A DNA stretch of 64,000 nucleotides. It comes from an uncultured Spiribacter sp. (GTDB lineage: Bacteria > Pseudomonadota > Gammaproteobacteria > Nitrococcales > Nitrococcaceae). How positions within the stretch are numbered: the first letter of the stretch is position 1; each line of letters begins with the position of its first letter. The stretch is taken from contig CALGDM010000028.1 in the NCBI GenBank assembly GCA_937884605.1, positions 62,001 to 126,000 of the forward strand. Direction: 5' to 3'. This document shows positions 24,794 to 36,206 of the stretch, one piece after another. The position numbers were made by a program, and so were the translations under genes. Under the pieces are notes generated by a model. That model had not been told where the DNA came from, ran no database searches, and saw only the letters and a list, made by a program, of their open reading frames with translations.

Positions 24794-26722
24794 CTAGTGT
24801 TCACTGGCGGGCTTGCCGACGCCGACGCCATCATCAGCCACTTCACCGTCGCCCTCGTCGGCGGTGCCACCCCCCGGCGCAGTGCCTGACGGGCCCTCGC
24901 TTTCCTTGGGCGGACGTGGCGGCCGGCCGTTCATGATGTCATCGATCTGATCGCGATCGATGGTTTCATACTTCATGAGCGCATCGGCCATGGCGTGGAG
25001 CTTATCGTCGTGTTCCTTGAGCACACGGGTCGCTTCGGCATAGTTCTCCTCGACAATACGGCGCACCTCTTCGTCGATGGAATGCGCCGTTTCGTCGGAG
25101 ATGTTCTTCTGCCCCATAGGCAGCCCCATGGCGTTCTGGCTTTCATCCTCGCCATAGGCAAGCGGCCCCATTTTGCTCGACAGCCCCCACTTGGTGACCA
25201 TGTTGCGGGCAATTTCAGTGACCCGCTCGATGTCATTCTGGGCGCCCGTGGTGACCCGCTCGGCCCCAAAGATCAGCTCCTCGGCGATGCGACCGCCGAA
25301 CAGGCCGCAGATGGAGCTGTTCAACCGCTGCTTGGTGTAGCTGTAGCGGTCTTCCTCGGGCAGGAACATGGTGACACCCAGCGCCCGGCCCCGCGGGATG
25401 ATGGTCACCTTGTGGACCGGGTCATGGTCCGGCACGTTGAGCCCGACGATTGCATGCCCTGCCTCGTGGTAGGCGGTCAGGCGCTTTTCGTCCTCGCCCA
25501 TCACCATGGACTTGCGCTCGGCACCCATGATGATCTTGTCCTTGGCGTCCTCGAAATCGTTCTGATCCACCACCCGCTTGTTACGCCGGGCGGCGAACAG
25601 GGCCGCCTCGTTGACCAGGTTGGCCAGATCCGCGCCCGAAAAGCCGGGGCAGCCCCGGGCAATCGTACGGGCGTTGACGTCGGTCGCCAGTGGCGTCTTG
25701 TTCATGTGCACGTTCAGAATCTGCTCGCGCCCCCGCACGTCCGGCAGTGGCACCACCACCTGGCGGTCAAAACGCCCCGGCCGCAGCAGCGCCGGGTCGA
25801 GCACATCGGGACGGTTGGTCGCGGCAATCACGATCACACCCTCATTGCCCTCGAACCCGTCCATCTCGACGAGCATCTGGTTGAGGGTCTGCTCGCGCTC
25901 ATCGTTGCCACCGCCCATGCCGGCACCCCGCTGCCGGCCGACGGCATCCAGCTCATCGATAAAGATGATGCAGGGCGCCTGCTTTTTGGCCTGCTCGAAC
26001 ATATCGCGCACACGCGACGCGCCCACGCCAACGAACATCTCGACAAAGTCCGAGCCCGAGATGCTGAAGAACGGCACCTTCGCCTCGCCGGCAATCGCCT
26101 TGGCGAGCAGCGTCTTACCCGTTCCCGGCGGGCCGACCATCATCACCCCGCGGGGGATATTGCCGCCGAGCCGCTGGAACTTGGACGGGTCGCTGAGAAA
26201 CTCCACCAGTTCGACCACGTCCTGCTTGGCCTCTTCCACCCCGGCGACGTCCTTGAAGGTCACCTTGACCTGCTCCTCGGACATCATTTTGGCGCGGCTC
26301 TTGCCAAACGACATGGCACCCCGGCCGCCACCGCCGCCCTGCATCTGACGCATGAAATAGATCCAGACGCCGATCAGCAGCAGGAAGGGGAACCACGAGA
26401 TGAGGATCTGCAGCAGCATGCTGCGGCCCTCAGGCTCTTCGGCACTGATATTGACCCCGCCGTCCATCAGCTGGCCCACCAGGGCGCTGTTGTCAGTCTC
26501 GGGACTGTAGGTCGTGAAATTCGACCCGTCGGCGCGCGTACCGCGAATCACCGGCCCCTTCATGGTGACCGAGTCCACCCGACTGTTCTCGACCTCGGTC
26601 AGGAACTGCGAGTACGGGATCTCCTGGGCGGTGGTCCCCTGCCCCTGGAAATTGCTGAAAACGGACATCAGCACCACGGCGATGACCACCCAGAGGAGCA
26701 AATTCTTCGCCATGTCGTTCAA
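24794..26722 (-). CDS. ftsH: ATP-dependent zinc metalloprotease FtsH
   Basis: [37 protein letters not shown]. Confidence 0.98.
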   Translation of the reverse strand: MNDMAKNLLLWVVIAVVLMSVFSNFQGQGTTAQEIPYSQFLTEVENSRVDSVTMKGPVIRGTRADGSNFTTYSPETDNSALVGQLMDGGVNISAEEPEGRSMLLQILISWFPFLLLIGVWIYFMRQMQGGGGGRGAMSFGKSRAKMMSEEQVKVTFKDVAGVEEAKQDVVELVEFLSDPSKFQRLGGNIPRGVMMVGPPGTGKTLLAKAIAGEAKVPFFSISGSDFVEMFVGVGASRVRDMFEQAKKQAPCIIFIDELDAVGRQRGAGMGGGNDEREQTLNQMLVEMDGFEGNEGVIVIAATNRPDVLDPALLRPGRFDRQVVVPLPDVRGREQILNVHMNKTPLATDVNARTIARGCPGFSGADLANLVNEAALFAARRNKRVVDQNDFEDAKDKIIMGAERKSMVMGEDEKRLTAYHEAGHAIVGLNVPDHDPVHKVTIIPRGRALGVTMFLPEEDRYSYTKQRLNSSICGLFGGRIAEELIFGAERVTTGAQNDIERVTEIARNMVTKWGLSSKMGPLAYGEDESQNAMGLPMGQKNISDETAHSIDEEVRRIVEENYAEATRVLKEHDDKLHAMADALMKYETIDRDQIDDIMNGRPPRPPKESEGPSGTAPGGGTADEGDGEVADDGVGVGKPASEH

Positions 26723-26758
26723 GACGGCCCACCTCTACACATCGAATAATTCAGCAGC

Positions 26759-27382
26759 CTACACTGCCCGAAAGCCACGGGCCAGCAGATAGACCTCTCG
26801 GCTCCGGCCCCGCGAGGCCGGGGGTTTGCGGCTTTGAACCCGGCGGAATGCCTGGCGCATTGCCTTGAGCAAATCATCAAAGCCCTGTCCCTGAAACGTT
26901 TTGACCAGCAGCCCACCCTCAGGTTTCAGGCGATCGCCACAGAAGTCGAGGGCAAGCTCGGCCAACCGCATGGCCGCGGGCTGATCAATCGCCTTCTGTC
27001 CAGCGAAGTTGGGGGCCATGTCCGAGATTACAAGGTCGACCGGGCGGCCGGCGAGCGCCACGTCCACCGCAGCCAGCCCGGCGTCGGTATCAAAGTCGTC
27101 ATGAACGAAGGTCACCCCGGGCGGAGGCGTCATTTCGAGCCGGTCCACGGCGATCACGCAGCCGCTCGGACCAACGCGGTGCGCGGCGTATTCACTCCAT
27201 CCGCCCGGTGCCGCCCCCAGATCGACCACGCACTGGCGCGGCTTGAGCAGCTGATCGCGCTGGTCGATGGCCTCGAGCTTGAAGGCAGCCCGGGAGCGCA
27301 GGCCGCGACGCTGGGCCTCGCGGACGTACGGATCGTTGAAGTGTTCGTCGAGCCAGCGCCGGCTGCCGCTGCTACGTGCCAC
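26759..27382 (-). CDS. rlmE: 23S rRNA (uridine(2552)-2'-O)-methyltransferase RlmE
   Basis: [37 protein letters not shown]...VDLGAAPGGWSEYAA; GTG start inferred (ATG would extend to 27430). Confidence 0.93.
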   Translation of the reverse strand: MARSSGSRRWLDEHFNDPYVREAQRRGLRSRAAFKLEAIDQRDQLLKPRQCVVDLGAAPGGWSEYAAHRVGPSGCVIAVDRLEMTPPPGVTFVHDDFDTDAGLAAVDVALAGRPVDLVISDMAPNFAGQKAIDQPAAMRLAELALDFCGDRLKPEGGLLVKTFQGQGFDDLLKAMRQAFRRVQSRKPPASRGRSREVYLLARGFRAV

Positions 27383-27602
27383 GCTGATGGTCCCGCAATA
27401 CGCCACGAGTGCGCCAGGCGATCCAGCCACCCGCGCCGAAACCGCTGAGCGCCAGCAGGGACAGATCCGCCCAGTCGCTCATTTCGACCCGCCAGATGAC
27501 GATCAGCACCCCCACCAGCAGTCCGACCACCACGGCGAGCTCAAGCTTGATGGCGTCCAGCCGCGACAGACCGCTATTCGTATCGGACCTCGACGATTTC
27601 AT
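27372..27602 (-). CDS. Small predicted membrane protein of unknown function
   Basis: [67 protein letters not shown]; two hydrophobic segments; overlaps the greA 3' end and rlmE 5' end; GGGAGG upstream. Confidence 0.5.
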   Translation of the reverse strand: MKSSRSDTNSGLSRLDAIKLELAVVVGLLVGVLIVIWRVEMSDWADLSLLALSGFGAGGWIAWRTRGVLRDHQRGT

Positions 27603-28050
27603 AGGCTCGGTGGCCTCCCGGTGTCTGGACGTCGACGACATCGCCTTCCTCCTTGCCGATCAGCGCGCGGGCGATGGGTGATTGAACCGAAATGCGACCG
27701 TTCTTGATATCGGCCTCATCCTCACCGACGATCTGGTAGGTCTTCTCCGAGCCATCCTCCTCGTCAGCCAGCACCACGGTGACACCAAACACGACCTTGC
27801 CGTTCGCCGGCAGCGTCGTCACATCGATGATCTGGGCATTGGCCAGCTTGGACTCGATGTCGGCAATCCGCCCTTCGATGAAGCCCTGCTGCTCGCGGGC
27901 GGCATGGTACTCGGCATTTTCCTTGAGATCGCCGTGGGCCCGCGCCTCGGAAATGGCGTTGATCACCCGCGGACGGTCTTCGGTCTTGAGCCGGTTGAGC
28001 TCGTCACGAAGCAGCTCGGCACCGCGCACGGTGAGCGGTGTCTTACTCAT
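27574..28050 (-). CDS. greA: Transcription elongation factor GreA
   Basis: [57 protein letters not shown]. Confidence 0.98.
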   Translation of the reverse strand: MSKTPLTVRGAELLRDELNRLKTEDRPRVINAISEARAHGDLKENAEYHAAREQQGFIEGRIADIESKLANAQIIDVTTLPANGKVVFGVTVVLADEEDGSEKTYQIVGEDEADIKNGRISVQSPIARALIGKEEGDVVDVQTPGGHRAYEIVEVRYE

Positions 28051-31000
28051 GCTCTGGCCTCCCTGTGCAGATCCTGGAGTGAACGCACGTCGTCGGATTC
28101 AAGATACCCCAAGGCCTGACCGGTCGCCCGCGCACCGGCAATGGTCGTGGTGTAGCAGACCTTGTGCTGCAGCGCCTCGCGGCGGATCGAGAAGGAATCA
28201 GCGATCGCCTGCCGGCCTTCGGTGGTGTTGATGATCAGCTGGATATCGCCGTTTTTGATGGCATCGACGATATGCGGGCGTCCCTCGGCGACCTTGTTGA
28301 TGCGCTCGCAGGCAATGCCGGCCTGATCGAGGACATCGCCGGTGCCGTGGGTGGCGACGAGCTCGAAACCCTTGCGCACCAGATCCCGCGCAATCGGCGC
28401 GATCACCGGCTTGTCGGCATCCCGGACACTGATAAATACCCGGCCACTGCGCGGCAGCTCGACGCCGGCGGCATGCTGGGACTTGGCATAGGCCTCGCCG
28501 AATACCGGACCGATGCCCATGACCTCACCGGTGGACTTCATCTCCGGGCCCAGGATCGGATCGACACCGGGGAACTTGATGAACGGGAACACCGCCTCCT
28601 TGACCGAGTAGATCGGCGGGATCCGCTCGCGGGTACAGCCCTGATCCGCCAGGCTCCGGCCCACCATGCAGCGCGCGGCGATCTTGGCAAGCGGCAGGCC
28701 GGTAGCCTTGGAGACAAACGGCACCGTGCGCGACGCCCGCGGGTTGACCTCAAGCACGAAGACCTCGTCACCCTTAATGGCAAACTGGGCATTCATGAGG
28801 CCCACCACATTCAGCCGCAGCGCCATTGCCCGCATCTGCTCGCGAAGCCGGTCCACCACCTGGGGCGCCAGGCTATAGGGCGGCAACGAGCAGGCTGAAT
28901 CGCCGGAATGCACGCCGGCCTGCTCAATATGCTCCATGACACCGCCGATCAGGACATCCTCACCGTCGCAGATGGCATCAACATCGACTTCGATGGCGTC
29001 GTCCAGAAACCGGTCAAGGAGCACCGGGGATGCGTTGGAAACCCGCACCGCCTCGTTCATGTACTGGGCGAGCTCGGACTCCTGATAGACGATCTCCATC
29101 GCCCGACCGCCGAGGACGTAGGATGGCCGCACCACCAGCGGGTAGCCGATCTCCTCGGCCAGCCGGAACGCCTCGTCAGCGCTGCTCGCCGTGCGATTGG
29201 GCGGCTGCTGCAGTCCGGCTTCGGTGATCAGCCCCTGGAAGCGCTCGCGATCCTCGGCCAGATCGATGCAATCCGGCGTCGTCCCGACGATGGGCGCACC
29301 GCAGGCCTCGAGATCGCGGGCCAGCTTGAGCGGTGTCTGCCCCCCGTACTGGATGACAATGCCGGCCGGTTTTTCGACCTCGACGACTTCGAGCACGTCC
29401 TCGAGGGTCAGCGGCTCGAAGTACAGCCGATCCGATGTGTCGTAATCGGTGGATACCGTCTCGGGGTTGCAGTTGACCATGATGGTCTCGTAGCCGTCCT
29501 CGCGCAGGGCGAGCGCGGCGTGAACGCAGCAGTAGTCGAACTCGATCCCCTGTCCGATGCGGTTGGGCCCGCCGCCCAGGATCATGATCTTTTCGCGGTC
29601 GCTCGGCTCGGCCTCGTCCTCTTCGTCGTAGCTCGAGTAGAGGTAAGCCGTCGCGGTGGCAAACTCCGCGGCGCAGGAGTCAACGCGCTTGTACACCGGC
29701 CGCACGCCCAGCGCGTGCCGACGGCCGCGGACCTCGGCCTCGCTGACACCCAGTAGGCGTGCCATGCGGGCATCGGAAAAGCCGCTGCGCTTGAGCCGCC
29801 GCAGGGCGTCGGCATCGAGTTGTTCCAGCTCGGTGGTGGCGAGCGCTGTTTCGCGCTCGATCAGATCGCCCACCTGCGCCAGAAACCACGGGTCGATCCA
29901 GGTGTGCTCGAACAGCTGCTCGAGACTCAGCCCCGCGCGAAAGCCGTCGGCCACCCACAGCAACCGCTCGGGACCTGGCTGGCGCACTTCCTGGACCACC
30001 CGGTCCAGCGCCGTGTCGCTGGGCTCAACCCGCGGGTCGAGTCCCTCGAGACCATTTTCAAGCCCGCGCAACGCCTTCTGCAGCGATTCCTGGAAATTCC
30101 GCCCCATTGCCATGACTTCGCCCACCGACTTCATCTGCGTGGTCAGCACGGGCTTGGTGCGCATGAACTTCTCGAACGTAAAGCGCGGGATCTTGGTGAC
30201 GACATAGTCGATGCTGGGTTCGAACGACGCCGGCGTGCGCCCGCCGGTAATCTCGTTGCGCAACTCGTCCAGTGAGTAACCCACCGCCAGCTTGGCCGCC
30301 ACCTTGGCGATGGGAAAGCCGGTGGCCTTGGAGGCCAGCGCCGAGGACCGCGACACGCGGGGGTTCATCTCGATGACCACCAGACGGCCGTCATCGGGGT
30401 TGACCGCAAACTGGACGTTGGAGCCGCCGGTCTCGACACCGATCTCGCGCAGCACCGCCAGCGAGGCGTCGCGCATGATCTGGTATTCCTTGTCGGTCAG
30501 CGTCTGCGCCGGGGCCACGGTGATCGAATCCCCCGTGTGCACGCCCATGGGGTCGAGGTTTTCGATGGCGCAGATGATGATGGCGTTATCGCTGTGATCG
30601 CGCACCACCTCCATCTCGAACTCTTTCCAGCCCAGCACCGACTCCTCGATGAGCAGTTCGTTGGTCGGTGACAGATCAAGCCCGCGCTCACAGATCTCGG
30701 CGAACTCCTCAGCGTTGTAGGCGATGCCGCCGCCGCTGCCGCCGAGGGTGAAGGACGGGCGAATGATGGTGGGAAACCCGATGGCGCGTTGCGCCTCGTT
30801 GGCCTCTTCCATGGACTGGGCGATGCGCGCCGTGGGCGTATCCAGATTGATCCGCGCCATGGCCTGGCGGAAGGCCTCGCGGTCTTCGGCCTGGTCGATG
30901 GCGGACTTGGTGGCACCGATCATCTCGACCCCGTATTCCTCGAGTACCCCGCGGCGGTCCAGCTCGAGCGCGCAGTTCAGTGCCGTCTGTCCGCCCATGG

Positions 31001-31265
31001 TGGGCAGCACCGCATCGGGGCGTTCGCGCCGGATGATGCTGGCCACCACCTGGGGCTGGATGGGCTCGATGTACACGGCGTCGGCCATTTCCGGATCGGT
31101 CATGATGGTCGCCGGGTTCGAGTTGACCAGAATGACTCGATAGCCCTCCTCGCGCAGGGCCTTGCAGGCCTGGGCGCCGGAGTAATCGAATTCGCAGGCC
31201 TGGCCGATAACGATCGGCCCTGCCCCGATGATCAGAATGCTTTGGATGTCGGTGCGCTTGGGCAT
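28047..31265 (-). CDS. carB: Carbamoyl-phosphate synthase large subunit
   Basis: 1072 aa; [30 protein letters not shown]; duplicated ATP-grasp. Confidence 0.98.
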   Translation of the reverse strand: MPKRTDIQSILIIGAGPIVIGQACEFDYSGAQACKALREEGYRVILVNSNPATIMTDPEMADAVYIEPIQPQVVASIIRRERPDAVLPTMGGQTALNCALELDRRGVLEEYGVEMIGATKSAIDQAEDREAFRQAMARINLDTPTARIAQSMEEANEAQRAIGFPTIIRPSFTLGGSGGGIAYNAEEFAEICERGLDLSPTNELLIEESVLGWKEFEMEVVRDHSDNAIIICAIENLDPMGVHTGDSITVAPAQTLTDKEYQIMRDASLAVLREIGVETGGSNVQFAVNPDDGRLVVIEMNPRVSRSSALASKATGFPIAKVAAKLAVGYSLDELRNEITGGRTPASFEPSIDYVVTKIPRFTFEKFMRTKPVLTTQMKSVGEVMAMGRNFQESLQKALRGLENGLEGLDPRVEPSDTALDRVVQEVRQPGPERLLWVADGFRAGLSLEQLFEHTWIDPWFLAQVGDLIERETALATTELEQLDADALRRLKRSGFSDARMARLLGVSEAEVRGRRHALGVRPVYKRVDSCAAEFATATAYLYSSYDEEDEAEPSDREKIMILGGGPNRIGQGIEFDYCCVHAALALREDGYETIMVNCNPETVSTDYDTSDRLYFEPLTLEDVLEVVEVEKPAGIVIQYGGQTPLKLARDLEACGAPIVGTTPDCIDLAEDRERFQGLITEAGLQQPPNRTASSADEAFRLAEEIGYPLVVRPSYVLGGRAMEIVYQESELAQYMNEAVRVSNASPVLLDRFLDDAIEVDVDAICDGEDVLIGGVMEHIEQAGVHSGDSACSLPPYSLAPQVVDRLREQMRAMALRLNVVGLMNAQFAIKGDEVFVLEVNPRASRTVPFVSKATGLPLAKIAARCMVGRSLADQGCTRERIPPIYSVKEAVFPFIKFPGVDPILGPEMKSTGEVMGIGPVFGEAYAKSQHAAGVELPRSGRVFISVRDADKPVIAPIARDLVRKGFELVATHGTGDVLDQAGIACERINKVAEGRPHIVDAIKNGDIQLIINTTEGRQAIADSFSIRREALQHKVCYTTTIAGARATGQALGYLESDDVRSLQDLHREARA

Positions 31266-31275
31266 AGGGAAAGGT

Positions 31276-32436
31276 CTACCTGGTGGAACGGGCCGCCTGC
31301 CGGGCGGCCATCAAATCGACAAAGCGGGCAAAAAGCGGAGACACGTCATGCGGGCCGGGGCTGGCTTCGGGGTGGCCCTGAAAGCTGAAGGCCGGCGTGT
31401 CGGTCAGCTCGATGCCCTGCAGCGTGCCGTCGAACAGCGAACGGTTGATCACGCGCACGTTGCCGGGCAACGAATCGGCGTCCACGGCAAACCCATGGTT
31501 CTGGCTCGAGATCATGACGCGCTGGGTGTCGGCATCCACCACCGGGTGGTTGGCGCCGTGATGGCCGAACTTCATCTTGACACTGCCGGCACCGGCGGCC
31601 AGACCCAGCAGCTGATGCCCCAGGCAGATGCCGAACACCGGCATGCCGGCGGCAAGAAACTGCCGGGTCGCCTCGATGGCGTAATCCAGCGGCTCGGGGT
31701 CACCCGGGCCGTTGGACAGGAAAACGCCATCCGGCGCTTGGGCCAGCACCGTCGCGGCCGGCGTATCGGCCGGCACCACCGTGACCCGGCAGCCGCTGTC
31801 AACCAGGCGCCGGAGGATGTTGCGCTTGATCCCGAAATCATAGGCCACGACATGCCACGGGAGGTCGGAATCGGCCATCGCATCGCCCTCGCGCTCGCCG
31901 CGCGCGAGCGACCAACTGCCGAGCCGCCATTCATAGCGCTCGGCCGTGGTGACCGAGCGCACCAGATCGCGACCCGTGAGTGACGGATGCGCCCGGGCGG
32001 CGGCGACGGCGGCGGCCGGGTCGGGGGCGTCGCCGGCGATGATACAGCCGTTCTGAGCGCCCTTTTCGCGCAGCAAGCGCGTCAGCCGCCGGGTGTCGAT
32101 ATCACAGATCCCGACGATGCCGTGTTCGGCGAGGTATTCGGGCAGCGGCATGCGCGAGCGCCAGTTGCTCAGGCGCACTGGCGCGTCGCGAATGATCAGG
32201 CCCGCCAGCTGCGGGCCCGCGGACTCTTCATCAAGGGGAGTCGCGCCGGTGTTGCCGATGTGGGGGTAGGTCAGCGTCACCATCTGTCCGTAGTAGGACG
32301 GATCGGTGCAGATTTCCTGGTAACCGGTCATTGCCGTGTTGAAGCAGACCTCGCCCGCCGTCTGACCGGTGGCACCCAGTGCCGTCCCCCTGAAAATCGA
32401 GCCGTCTTCCAGCCCCAGAATCGCCAATTGAGTCAC
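31276..32436 (-). CDS. carA: Carbamoyl-phosphate synthase small subunit
   Basis: [46 protein letters not shown]; start codon reads GTG. Confidence 0.98.
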   Translation of the reverse strand: MTQLAILGLEDGSIFRGTALGATGQTAGEVCFNTAMTGYQEICTDPSYYGQMVTLTYPHIGNTGATPLDEESAGPQLAGLIIRDAPVRLSNWRSRMPLPEYLAEHGIVGICDIDTRRLTRLLREKGAQNGCIIAGDAPDPAAAVAAARAHPSLTGRDLVRSVTTAERYEWRLGSWSLARGEREGDAMADSDLPWHVVAYDFGIKRNILRRLVDSGCRVTVVPADTPAATVLAQAPDGVFLSNGPGDPEPLDYAIEATRQFLAAGMPVFGICLGHQLLGLAAGAGSVKMKFGHHGANHPVVDADTQRVMISSQNHGFAVDADSLPGNVRVINRSLFDGTLQGIELTDTPAFSFQGHPEASPGPHDVSPLFARFVDLMAARQAARSTR

Positions 32437-32456
32437 GCCTGTACCCCGTCTGCTCG

Positions 32457-32490
32457 CAAAAACGGGAGGGTTCCGCGGAAGCCCTCCCGT
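32457..32490 (-). terminator. Intrinsic terminator / candidate attenuator in the carAB leader
   Basis: Minus strand ACGGGAGGG-CTTCCGCGGAA-CCCTCCCGT then TTTT; 9 bp perfect stem ending about 20 nt before the carA start codon. Confidence 0.75.
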
Positions 32491-32641
32491 CCACTGTTTC
32501 AGCCGTAAAGTTTACGCCGTCGGCGGCTTGACTGTCCAATCACGACACCGCTCGAATTGCTTGCACCGGCGGCGCGAAAGGGGCTAGCCTTGCCGTCTTT
32601 CTGCCGCGGCTCCGCGGCCCATCAATCCGGTCCAGATCAGC

Positions 32642-33580
32642 ATGAACGCGCTTTCTCTTCGTCAGTTGAACAAGACGTATCCTGGCGGCGTCACGGCCCT
32701 TCGCGATATCAATCTCGAAGTCCGCCCCGGCGACTTCTATGGCCTTCTCGGGCCGAATGGTGCCGGCAAGACCACGATTATCGGCACAGTGGCATCCCTG
32801 GTGCGTCCCACCTCGGGCAATGTCGAGGTCTTCGGCCACGACATCCTCAGGGATCCCTGGGAGGCCAAGTCCAACATCGGCCTGGTCCCGCAGGAGTTCA
32901 ACTTCAATCAGTTCGAGACCGTCGCCCAGATCGTCACCAATCAGGCGGGGTTCTACGGCATCGACCGGACGACCGCCCGCGAGCGGGCGGAAAAGTACCT
33001 GCGCGAGCTCGACCTGTGGGGCAAGCGCGACGCCCCTTCGCGGCAGTTGTCCGGGGGCATGAAACGCCGGCTGATGATCGCCCGCGCCCTGGTCCACGAA
33101 CCGCGGCTGCTGATTCTTGACGAACCCACCGCCGGTGTGGATATCGAGCTGCGACGCTCAATGTGGGACTTTCTGCGGCGCATGAACGAGCGTGGCACCA
33201 CCATCATCCTGACCACGCACTACCTCGAGGAAGCCGAATCGCTGTGCCGCGGGATCGGCATTATCGATGGCGGGCGCATCATCGAGGATACCGATGTGCG
33301 GTCGCTTTTGACGAAACTCAAATCCCAGAGTTTTGTCCTTGATGTGACGACGCCGGTCAATGCGCTCCCCGCCCTGCCGGATTTTGGCGTGCTGCCGCTC
33401 GACGAGCGCACCATCGAGGTGGAGGTGCGTGGCGAGCAGACCCTCACGGAGTTGTTCAGTGCACTCAATGCCGCGGGGGTCGAGGTCACCAGCATGAAAA
33501 ACAAGTCCAACCGGCTCGAGGAACTGTTCGTTCGCATGCTCGGCACCGGCAACCCCGAACCCCAGTCGGAGACTGCGTGA
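32642..33580 (+). CDS. ABC transporter ATP-binding protein (YadG-like, ABC-2 exporter)
   Basis: LLGPNGAGKTTIIGT Walker A, LSGGMKRRLMIARAL signature, LLILDEPTAGVD Walker B. Confidence 0.94.
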   Translation: MNALSLRQLNKTYPGGVTALRDINLEVRPGDFYGLLGPNGAGKTTIIGTVASLVRPTSGNVEVFGHDILRDPWEAKSNIGLVPQEFNFNQFETVAQIVTNQAGFYGIDRTTARERAEKYLRELDLWGKRDAPSRQLSGGMKRRLMIARALVHEPRLLILDEPTAGVDIELRRSMWDFLRRMNERGTTIILTTHYLEEAESLCRGIGIIDGGRIIEDTDVRSLLTKLKSQSFVLDVTTPVNALPALPDFGVLPLDERTIEVEVRGEQTLTELFSALNAAGVEVTSMKNKSNRLEELFVRMLGTGNPEPQSETA

Positions 33581-34374
33581 TCATGGCCGGACTCTATCCT
33601 GCGTACCCCCGCCAGACGCTGACCGCGCTGCAGACCCTCGCCAGCAAGGAAACCCACCGCTACATGCGGATCTGGGTGCAGACCCTGCTGCCGCCGGCCA
33701 TCACGATGACGCTCTACTTTGTCATCTTCGGCGGGCTGATCGGCTCGCGGGTCGGGCCCATGGAGGGATACAGCTTCATGGAGTTCATCGCCCCGGGGAT
33801 CATCATGATGTCGGTGATCACCAACTCCTATACCAATGTGGTCTCGTCATTTTTTGGCGCCAAGTTCCAGCGCCATATCGAAGAGTTGCTGGTTTCGCCC
33901 ACCCCCAACTATGTCATTCTGGCCGGCTATGTCGCCGGGGGCGTCGGGCGCGGCCTGTGCACGGGGCTGATTGTCACGATTATCGCCAGTTTCTTTGCCG
34001 ATCTGAATATCCACAATCTGGCAGTAACGATCTCGGTGGTATTCCTCACCGCCGTGCTTTTCTCGCTGGGCGGGTTCATCAACGGGGTATTCGCCAAGAA
34101 ATTCGACGATATCTCGATTGTGCCCACGTTCATTCTCACGCCAATGACCTATCTGGGCGGCGTGTTCTATTCGATCTCGCTGCTGCCCGAATTCTGGCAG
34201 CATGTCTCGCTGATCAACCCGATCTTCTACATGGTCAATGCCTTCCGCTATGGCGTGCTGGGGAGTTCCGATGTGCCCATCGTCATTGCCTACACCCTGA
34301 TCCTCGGATTCATCGCCGCGGGGACAACACTGAGCCTCTGGCTGCTCAACCGCGGCACCGGTCTGCGCAGCTGA
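33577..34374 (+). CDS. ABC-2 type permease (YadH-like)
   Basis: Multi-TM protein; ISIVPTFILTPMTYLGGVFYSISLLPEFWQ; GTG start overlapping the ATPase stop. Confidence 0.92.
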   Translation: MIMAGLYPAYPRQTLTALQTLASKETHRYMRIWVQTLLPPAITMTLYFVIFGGLIGSRVGPMEGYSFMEFIAPGIIMMSVITNSYTNVVSSFFGAKFQRHIEELLVSPTPNYVILAGYVAGGVGRGLCTGLIVTIIASFFADLNIHNLAVTISVVFLTAVLFSLGGFINGVFAKKFDDISIVPTFILTPMTYLGGVFYSISLLPEFWQHVSLINPIFYMVNAFRYGVLGSSDVPIVIAYTLILGFIAAGTTLSLWLLNRGTGLRS

Positions 34375-35726
34375 TGGCAACAACGACGCCCATGGATCTG
34401 GAGCGCACCCCGCTTCTCACCGATCTCTACGAGCTGACCATGCTGCAGACCTATTATGCGCATGGCATGACCGAAGAGGCGGTATTCGAGCTTTTCATGC
34501 GCCAGTCGAGCCATCGCGGCTTTTTTGTGGCGGCCGGGCTTGAACAGGGCCTGGAATGGCTCGAGACCCTGGCCTTTGGCGATGCGGAACTCGAGTGGAT
34601 GCGCGCCTCGGGGCTTTTCTCCGATACGTTCATCGAGACCATGGCGGGGTTCCGCTTCAGCGGCCGGGTCAATGCCCTGCCCGAAGGCACGGTATTCTTT
34701 GCCGAAGAGCCGCTGGTGCAGATCGTTGCCCCGCTGCCCGAGGCCCAGCTGATCGAATCGCGGCTGATGAACATCCTCCATTACCAGACGCTGATCGCCT
34801 CCAAGGCGGCGCGCTGCCGACTGGTGGCCGGGGACACGCCGGTGATCGACTTCGGCATGCGCCGGGCCCACGGCGGCGAGGCCGGCACCTGGGCATCGCG
34901 GGCCTGCTACATGGCCGGCTTCGAGGCAACCGCGACCTGCCTGGGCAGCGCGCGTTACGGCATCCCGCCCACGGGCACCATGGCGCATGCCTTCATCCTG
35001 GCCCACGACAGCGAGGTGGAGGCGTTCGAGCGCTTTGCGCGCAATCACCCGGACAATGTGGTGCTGCTGATCGACACCCATGACGTGCGCCGCGGGGCCG
35101 AGCATGTGGTGGAGGTGGCGGAGCGCCTTGCCCGGGATTCGATTCCGGTCAAGGGGGTGCGTATCGACAGTGGCGACCTTGCCCGCAACGCCCGTATGAC
35201 CCGGGCTATCCTTGACGCCGGTGGTCTCGAGGACACCCGGATTCTGGTCAGCGGGGGACTCGATGAATACCGCCTCGAAAGCCTGTTGGCGGAGGGCGCC
35301 CCGATCGACGGGGTCGGCGTGGGCTCCAACGTCAACACCTCGGCCGACCAGCCGTTTCTGGATTCGGCCTACAAGCTCCACTACTTTCGGGGCAAGCCGC
35401 GCAGCAAGCACTCCTCGGGCAAGACCGATCTACCCGGCCGCAAGCAGGTCTATCGGGACTATGACGAAGGCGGCATGATGAAGGGCGATACGCTGGGCTT
35501 GATGGAAACGGCGACCCCCGCCGAGGGCCTGCTCGAAACCGTCATGGAGAATGGCCGGCGGCTGCCCGCTGCTCACGCCTCGCTGGCCGATACCCGGGCG
35601 CACTGTCAGAGCCAGCTCTCTGCCCTGCCCGAAGGGGTCCGGGCGCTGCGCGAGCCCGCCGAGTATCCCGTGACGCTCTCAGCGGAGCTCGAACAGCTGC
35701 TGGCGCAGACAACCCCCGAGTCCTAG
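34374..35726 (+). CDS. pncB: Nicotinate phosphoribosyltransferase
   Basis: MDLERTPLLTDLYELTMLQTYYAHGMTEEAVFELFMR...DFGMRRAHGGEAG...GVRIDSGDLA; ATG overlaps permease stop (tgATGa). Confidence 0.92.
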   Translation: MATTTPMDLERTPLLTDLYELTMLQTYYAHGMTEEAVFELFMRQSSHRGFFVAAGLEQGLEWLETLAFGDAELEWMRASGLFSDTFIETMAGFRFSGRVNALPEGTVFFAEEPLVQIVAPLPEAQLIESRLMNILHYQTLIASKAARCRLVAGDTPVIDFGMRRAHGGEAGTWASRACYMAGFEATATCLGSARYGIPPTGTMAHAFILAHDSEVEAFERFARNHPDNVVLLIDTHDVRRGAEHVVEVAERLARDSIPVKGVRIDSGDLARNARMTRAILDAGGLEDTRILVSGGLDEYRLESLLAEGAPIDGVGVGSNVNTSADQPFLDSAYKLHYFRGKPRSKHSSGKTDLPGRKQVYRDYDEGGMMKGDTLGLMETATPAEGLLETVMENGRRLPAAHASLADTRAHCQSQLSALPEGVRALREPAEYPVTLSAELEQLLAQTTPES

Positions 35727-35735
35727 GCCTCGGGG
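35714..35735. terminator. Inverted repeat at the convergent pncB / H-NS gene ends
   Basis: CCCCGAG-TCCTAGGC-CTCGGGG; no clear T tract. Confidence 0.4.
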
Positions 35736-35754
35736 ATTGCGGGGTAGAGGGTGA

Positions 35755-36066
35755 TCAGTCGACCCGCAGCTCGTCGAGCGAGCGGCCCCCGGCCTCCCAC
35801 TCCTTGATCCACACCGGCTTGCGGCCGCGGCCCGACCAGGTCTTGCCGGCATCGGACGGATGCTGGAAGCGCACCTTGCCCTTTGCCCGGGTCTTGGCCG
35901 GCTGGCCACTGACCAGATCATTGAGCGTAAACCCATAACGCTCGGCGACCTGCTTCATTTCCTGCTGGGCCTTTTTCGCATCTTCCTTGCGTCGGCTCTG
36001 GATTTCGACGTCGATATCCTTTTTCAACTGATTCAGCTGCTCGGTGGTGTAGTTTGAAAGATCCAT
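35755..36066 (-). CDS. H-NS family histone-like nucleoid-structuring protein
   Basis: 103 aa; C-terminal KVRFQHPSDAGKTWSGRGRKPVWIKEW DNA-binding motif; AAGGGG ribosome-binding site. Confidence 0.92.
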   Translation of the reverse strand: MDLSNYTTEQLNQLKKDIDVEIQSRRKEDAKKAQQEMKQVAERYGFTLNDLVSGQPAKTRAKGKVRFQHPSDAGKTWSGRGRKPVWIKEWEAGGRSLDELRVD

Positions 36067-36170
36067 GTATTCCCCTTTTTTGAGTGGTCCAGTGGTGATA
36101 ACACCGCATAATATAATCCATTCGGCATTTGAAAACAGCCCCATCAATGCAACGCCTTGCGCAGGCCAAT

Positions 36171-36178
36171 GGTATACT
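36171..36178 (+). promoter_or_regulatory. Candidate extended -10 promoter for the downstream unknown ORF
   Basis: TGGTATACT (TGnTATACT), 29 nt before the inferred ATG at 36207. Confidence 0.5.
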
Positions 36179-36206
36179 CGGAGTTTTCCAATCGAGGGAG
36201 GCAGAA

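Noticed and set aside
33957-35726. 589-aa ORF as an N-terminally extended nicotinate phosphoribosyltransferase
   Set aside because: The first ~139 codons overlap the permease in another frame; the real start is the ATG at 34374 overlapping the permease stop.
36129-36206. Upstream ATG for the 411-aa unknown protein
   Set aside because: It lies upstream of the likely -10 TATACT at 36173; the ATG at 36207 has a good ribosome-binding site.
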